Source: Datura wrightii (lineage: Eukaryota; Streptophyta; Magnoliopsida; Solanales; Solanaceae). Taken from it: DNA of 64,000 bases. The notes beneath the pieces were generated by a model. The model saw nothing but the letters and a program-made list of their open reading frames with translations, made no database searches and was not told the origin of the DNA. A program made the position numbers and the translations under genes. The stretch lies in contig JASDFA010000003.1 of NCBI GenBank assembly GCA_035772735.1, positions 60,756,501 through 60,820,500 on the forward strand, in the 5' to 3' direction. This document shows, piece after piece, positions 58,539 to 64,000 of this stretch (within the stretch, counting starts at the first letter, position 1; every line of letters begins with the position of its first letter).

Positions 58539-60004
58539 TGATAACTCTCAAACTCACACTTCTTAACAAAGTATGAAGTTGACGTTGTCAATAAAGAACC
58601 AAACTAGAGGTTGAGGTCGATCCCACAGGGAATGTGGAAGGATGTAGAAGGATGCTAGTAATTAAGCTTTTTAGTTAATTATTTCCTAAGAGGGGGGCAA
58701 TTTATAAAAGTAATAAATAACAATGTCGAGAAACTATTTGTTGTTTCCAAATTAATGCAACTAACCAGGGTTAGTGTTCCCCATGACTTCATAACCACAA
58801 GGCGTTTTATACTAGTGATCTATTCTGGTGCTTAGCATGCAATATTGGTAAGTTAAGTTCACATAAATTGTTGGTACCATATCTAGATGATTTTCACCAC
58901 GCAATTTGGTCCTTCTACGGGTGTACTTTAATTGACCCTTATCCTTAATATCGGATTAGCTATTCCCAGACAAGTTCAAGCTATTAGATGAGGGTTGGTA
59001 GCCTCAAATCTCTGTTGTTAATCCCTTTTCCCATTCTTTACTTACTTGATCGATAAGTAAGAATAAGGCAAGTCCTAACATTCAACTGTTAAAAATCAAT
59101 TAAAATGAAGGAAAAAACAATACATGCATAAACTCCGTTCAAGAATCACTAAGTATTTTACCTATGTGTGTTAATTTGTCATGGTTCCCACAACCCTAGT
59201 TGTGGTGATTTTAGCCTATCATGTTTATAAGTAAATTAATAGATTTCATAAATAAAAACAAAAATTAATACTTACAATGTTGATAGGAATAAACTCACTT
59301 GATTATTGCAACAATAAAGAAGAACAATTCAACAATCGTCTCGAAGTTCCAAAAGTAAGACACCAAACTTGTATTTAAAAACTTGAGGCTTGAAACTCTA
59401 ATCCTACTTGAAGACTGTTGAACTTGAAACTTGATCTAAAGCTTGATAGCTATTACATGAAAATAAAGGATATTTATAGTAGTTAGATGCTTTCCTCATT
59501 TCTTGATGAATTTGGCTTGGGATTTAATTTTCCTTTTCCTAGTTGAAGTAGGAAATCCACTTTTTTCCCATTTCGAAAGCCTTGCCGTGTCGCCAGTTGT
59601 GGCAACGGTCACCTAACGACTCGTTGTGCATGGGCACGACTCGTTAGGCCCCTCGTGGTCTAACTCTCCAAAATTCCAGTGTGTCTGACAATTCCTACTG
59701 GTGCTCTCATAATGAGTCGTGCCAACACCTGATGATTCGTGATGTCTTCTGTTACCTTCACTGGACACTTCTTCAAATTTTCTCCTCCCAGTCCTTACTT
59801 TATTCCATTTTCTTCAAATTTATTCCAAAGCATCAAATACACCAAAATCCATCGCTTTTAAACCTGAAAGCATCTAATCATGTGTGTTAGCTATTTTCAC
59901 AAATTTATAACATAAACCCATGCAAACACACATAATTTTTCCTCAAAAATAGCAAATTATGGGAAAATTTATGTCTATGAAGTGTGTGAATACACCCTTC
60001 ATCA
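58539..60004 (-). repeat. 3' LTR of the nested Tat-like element
   Basis: Plus strand TGATAACTCTCAAACTC to CCCTTCATCA. Minus-strand TATA box TATAAATAT near 59470-59478. U3 is 59479-60004. Confidence 0.9.
59600..59745 (-). promoter_or_regulatory. U3 cluster of ACGACTCGT motifs in the Tat-like LTR
   Basis: AACGACTCGTT (59615-59625), CACGACTCGTT (59635-59645), ATGAGTCGTG (59712-59721) and GATGATTCGTGA (59731-59742). The other LTR has the matching set near 63318-63445. They resemble the motifs clustered in the Tekay-type U3 at 4091-4327 and about 12525-12850. Confidence 0.5.
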
Positions 60005-62240
60005 ACACCCCACACTTAAACTATTGTTCATCCTCGAACAATCTACTACTTCCCTTCTTACATTTAAGCACAAAATTCATCCCACGAACAGGTCTACTTA
60101 TACTTAGGATCATGAGACAAATCTATGAAGCTCGAACAACTTACTCGCATGCATATAGGATCAACATTAAAATGCCAAAGTTCGAAATCACTTACTTTTG
60201 AAAAATAACTCATCAAGACATGTTTTGGGCCAACATGAATTATATGCAATTTAGCAATCAAGATTAAACCAAAGTCTTACCATTGTGCCCCTTACAATTT
60301 GGAGAGATGCCCTTTTTCACACAAGATATAGAATAAGATTAACTTGGGAAAAAATAACAATTTTCGCTCACTCTCCCAAAGAACTCAACATGTATGCAAA
60401 AGACGACCCATATGCTTTCCCTTAGTGTAATACTCCGCTAATATAGAATTATGAATCAAGGATCAATTAGGACTTTAATTTGATTGTAATGTAGGTTAAG
60501 AGACGGTTAGGAACTATTTGGCCAAGATAGTGACTAATCTCCCTAAGCACTTTAATACTTCACAATACTTTAATTTTTAAGCTCATTCTCCAATTTCCAA
60601 ATTTTCTGCTTATACCTCCTTTTATTTTTCAATTTTTCAACTTAGGTGACTAATAGGGATATTTCTTTTCATCATTGAGCTCATTCACACACATTTTTTT
60701 CTTCTTCCATTCCCACCCTTTACGCACCCCTACTCTAGCCACCCTCAAGCATTTTTTCTTATGTTGAGGTTCACAATATCCAAGGAAGGTCCAGGGCCAA
60801 AACAGGTTCATTGTAAACAAATGGATACGGTAAATCGATAAATCATGATTTTTTTTTTCAATTTTTCAAAGTTCTTTCTTCTTCTTGTTTTCCCACTAAA
60901 AATCACCCTCCTTGTTTAGCAAAATTTCACCTTTTTCTTTTCTTCCAATTCACCACACTTTTTAGCTTTTCTCTTCACTTCTCCAATTATGCTCCTTCCA
61001 TAGAAAAATTCATTAAAGTGCTCTAGGAGTCATTTGGATCAAATACAAGTCAATAGAACAAAAGGGATTAAGCTTGTAATATGGCTATCAATAGAATAGG
61101 TTAAGGCTCAAACATAGCTAACTAGGATAATTACAAACAAGGTAGGTAAAATAGGATAAAAATAGGGCTATCAAAGAAACGCCTATATCACTTCCTAAAT
61201 CCATCATTCTTATTTCGCTTTGCACACACACCGGGCAAGTTCTAGACGTCAATTTACAAGCATTGAGTATATCAAAAATTTCTTACTCACACAATGGCAC
61301 AAAATGGTTTAACAATAGAAATCAAGATCACATAAACACATATATTCATATTGCATGCATAGCATAATTAAGCCCATTTTTTTCAAATACAAGAGTCAAG
61401 TTCCCAAAAGACTAAGTGTTTCTACCTTTTTCATGCATTTTTCAGTGAATTTAATAAAGTCTCAATGATACCTAAAGGGGAGCACCTAGCATTCATAGGA
61501 TCCAAGTTCTTGTTCTTCCTAATGACTAATTTACCCTTAAGACGGTAGTCATCCATCCATCATTGAGCAAAGTCATGACTCAATGACTAAAAAAAATCTA
61601 GACTCTCTAGTCGGTTGTAAGGGACTATCCACCGGAAAAGTGCCGAAAACAAAAACCAGAGGAACCCAAAATAAAATAAAACTAAAAGAAAAATACTAAA
61701 ATCCAACAAGCATGCATGAAAAATCATAAATCTAAAAAAAAACTAGGCCTACCATGTGCAAATTTGGCAATTAAGGCGTGCATGGTAATATGGAGTTCAC
61801 ATCTCCCACCCACACTTAATTGGTTACACTATCCCTAGTGCTAAAATAAATAAGCATAAAGTAATAGAGTGCAAGAAGAACTTCCTGGGCCTCTACTCCT
61901 TGTCTTCAATATTTAAGCTCAATCTTTATTGAAAATTATTACCTATCACCTGTACACTTGAACAAACACGTAAAAACGAACAAAAAACTTTATCTTGGGT
62001 TGCCTCCCAAGTAGCGCCTTATTTAACGTTGCGGTATGATATAGGTATCTTGATTACTCAGACTTCATCAAGATACCTGTTGAGACCGTGGTCACATCTC
62101 GGACGCTTGTTTCAACACACTGCCCTGTGATACGTCAGAAAATAAAAGAAAAACAAAAAATAGGAAATAAAGAATAAAAGTTAAACACAAGCAATTAATC
62201 CAATCCTAAACTGTATTCCCCGGCAACGGCGCCACTTTTT
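60005..62240 (-). other. Non-coding interior of the nested Tat-like element, with PPT and PBS
   Basis: PPT on the minus strand, AAGTGTGGGGTGT, ends at 60005. The block TTGGGTTGCCTCCCAAGTAG at about 61997-62016 is a motif I associate with Tat/Athila-type elements. The PBS TGGCGCCGTTGCCGGGGA (minus strand 62234-62217) is 6 bases from the LTR. Poly-T/poly-A rich otherwise, with no long frame on either strand. Confidence 0.75.
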
Positions 62241-63708
62241 TTATAACGCTCAAACTCACACTTCTTAATAAAGTATGAAGCGGACGTTGTCAATAAAGAA
62301 TCCAACTGAGGTTGATGTCGATCCCACAGGGAATATGGAAGGATGTAAAAGAATGCTAGTGCTTAAGCTTTTTAGTTAACTATTTCCTAATTGGGGGGAA
62401 TTTATTAAAGTAACAAATAACAATGTTGAGAAATTTTTTGTTGTTTCCAAATTATTGCAACTAACTAGTGTAAGTGTTCCCCATGACTTCATAACCACAA
62501 GGCGTTTTATACTAATGATCTATTCCGGTACTTATCATGCAATATTGGTAAGTTAGCTCCACCTAAATGGTTGGTCCCCTATCTAGATGATTTTCACCAC
62601 GCAACTTGGTCCGTCTACGGGTGTACTTCAATTGACCCTAACCCTTAATATTGGATTAGCTATCCCCGGACAAGTTCAAGCTATTAGATGAGGGTTGCTA
62701 GCCTCAAATCTCCGTTGTTAATCCCTTTTCCCATTCTTTATTTCCTTGATCCGGTAAGTAAGAATAAGGCAAGTCCTAACATTTGCAACCGTTAAAAATT
62801 AATTAAAACGAAGGAAGAAATATTACATACATAAAATCCATTCAAGAATCACTAACTATTTTACCTATGTGTGTTAATTTGTCATGGTTCCCACAATCCT
62901 AGTTGTAGTGATTTTAGTCTATCATGTTTATAAGTAAATTAATAGATTTCATAAATAAAAACAAAAATTAATACTTACAACGTTGATAGGAAGAAACTCA
63001 CTTGATTATTGCAGCAATAAAGAAGAACAATTCAACAATCGTCTCGAAGTTCCAAACGTAAGACTCCAAACTTGTATCTATAAACTTGAGACTTAAAACT
63101 CTAATCCTACTCGAAGACTTTTGAACTTGAAACTTGGTCTAAAGCTTGATAGCTATTACATGAAAATAAAGGGTATTTATAGTAATTAGATGCTTTCCTC
63201 ATTCCTTGATGAATTTGGCTTGGGATTTAATTTTCCTTTCTCTAGTTGAAGTAGGAAATCCACTTTTTTCCCGTTTTGAAAGCCTTGTCGCGTCACCAAT
63301 TGTGGCAACGGGTAACCTAACGACTCGTTTTGCATGGGCATGATTCGTTAGGCCCCTCGTGGTCAAACTCTCTAAAATTTCTGTGCACCTGACGATTCCT
63401 ACCAGTGCTCTCATAATGAGCCGTGCCAACACCTGACGATTCGTGATGTCTTCCGTTACCATCACTAGACACTTTTTCAAAGTTTCTCCTCCCATCCTTA
63501 CTTTATTCCATTTTATTCAAATTCATTCCAAAGCATCAAATACACCAAAATCCATTGCTTTTAGACCTGAAAGCATCTAATCATGTGCGCTAGCTATTTT
63601 CACAAATATATAACATAAACCCATGCAAACACACATAATTTGTCCTCAAAACATAGCAAAGAATGGGAAAAATTATATCTATGAAGTGTGTGAATACGCC
63701 ATTCATAA
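62241..63708 (-). repeat. 5' LTR of the nested Tat-like element
   Basis: Plus strand TTATAACGCTCAAACTC (TG start changed to TT) to GCCATTCATAA (CA end changed to AA). Minus-strand TATAAATA near 63174-63181. ACGACTCGT-type motifs near 63318-63445. An open minus-strand frame at 63199-63495 is broken in the sister LTR and is not a gene. Confidence 0.9.
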
Positions 63709-63713
63709 AAAAG

Positions 63714-64000
63714 GTAAGGATTTCACCCCTTTTAAACCTCTCAAATTGCAAAGCGAAAATCTGAAAATTGGCAGTTAAATGAGTTGCCGATGGACTGTTT
63801 GTGAGCTGAGTTTTGCTCGTTTTCCTTAGGATTTTTTGTTGTTTATTTTTCTAGAATTATACTTCATATTGAGGGGAAGAATTACAGTAAAACTAAGGTA
63901 AAATTTCCTCTTGTTTCTCCCTCAAAATTTAGTGAAAACTAGGTGAGAAAATGGCTAAAATGTTGTTGATGTTGTCGTGTGTTGTTGTTGCTATTGTGAC
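63714..64000 (+). repeat. 3' LTR of element T, continuation
   Basis: It resumes GTAAGGATTTCACCCC, matching 49670 onward, and runs off the window. By comparison with 48860-51795 about 1.8 kb of LTR should lie beyond the end. Confidence 0.88.

Larger units (their letters stand above)
58539..63708 (-). mobile_element. Tat-like non-autonomous LTR element, reverse strand, 5.2 kb
   Basis: LTRs 58539-60004 and 62241-63708 (1.47 kb each), target duplication AAAAG (58534-58538 and 63709-63713), PBS 62217-62234, PPT just inside the left LTR. The interior (2.2 kb) has no gag or pol. The uninterrupted LTR at about 49665-49680 shows the empty site. By eye the LTRs differ at roughly one base in ten over the first ~195 bases. 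The size and lack of coding fit a large non-autonomous derivative mobilised by a Tat-clade relative. Confidence 0.9.
52742..64000 (+). mobile_element. Tekay-type element T, 5'-truncated, 3' LTR split and leaving the window
   Basis: About 60 bases of leader (52742-52803, resembling 22540-22610), gag, pol, PPT (57700-57710) and a 3' LTR (57712-58538 and 63714 onward). The 5' LTR, PBS and most of the leader are missing unless the LTR at 48860 belongs to it. Sampled LTR stretches differ by roughly 10% from 48860-51795. Confidence 0.85.

Noticed and set aside
1..64000. A novel host defence, biosynthetic or other multi-gene system
   Set aside because: All recognisable coding sequence belongs to known retrotransposon domains and is broken. 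No cluster of non-transposon genes is present.

Overview
This window is plant nuclear DNA made almost entirely of nested, decaying retrotransposons. I find no intact host protein-coding gene, rRNA, tRNA or CRISPR array. The long-LTR Ty3/gypsy chromoviruses of the Tekay/Del type, the copia elements with 235-bp LTRs, the Tat-like non-autonomous elements and a Helitron-like unit fit gene-poor heterochromatin of a dicot. The family mix suggests Solanaceae, but that is an inference from family resemblance, not a measurement.

Layout. 1-6264: an old Tekay-like element (tail of the 5' LTR, pol remnant without gag or protease, 3' LTR). 6265-8020: reverse-strand fragment of a Tat-like element (leader, PBS, LTR). 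8026-10675: a second Tekay-type LTR followed by PBS and leader. 10676-31312: a very degraded element (partial LTR, PBS, internal region, PPT, full-length LTR, and then a second PBS and leader). It has been invaded twice: by a solo LTR at 12436-14967 (target duplication GCTGA) and by a 10.4-kb Tekay-type element at 19784-30218 (target duplication GTGTT) that landed in a 32-bp minisatellite inside the host LTR. 31313-32640: a probable Tat-like LTR. 32988-36771: reverse-strand copia element (target duplication TTTTC). 36777-39186: AT-rich DNA with a diverged duplication and promoter-like sites. 39187-46606: a Helitron-like unit on the reverse strand, carrying a second, forward copy of the same copia family at 39253-42855 (target duplication ATTAT). 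46607-48854: AT-rich DNA with a possible MITE. 48860-51795: an LTR flanked by TAATA on both sides. 51801-52741: an AT-rich block with tandem repeats. 52742-64000: gag-pol and interrupted 3' LTR of another Tekay-type element. That 3' LTR holds a 5.2-kb Tat-like non-autonomous element at 58539-63708 (target duplication AAAAG).

How the parts work together. Every coding region is broken by stops, frameshifts or deletions, so no element here is autonomous. The two copia copies share the same loss of reverse transcriptase, yet one has LTRs differing at a single position in 235. This points to a defective family moved by enzymes from elsewhere. Two cross-family patterns stand out. First, a small inverted repeat centred on GTAC...GTAC recurs about 0.4-0.65 kb before the end of every Tekay-type LTR, with what look like compensating base changes. 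Second, a short near-palindromic motif (ACGACTCGT) is clustered in the U3 of both Tekay-type LTRs and an unrelated Tat-like LTR.
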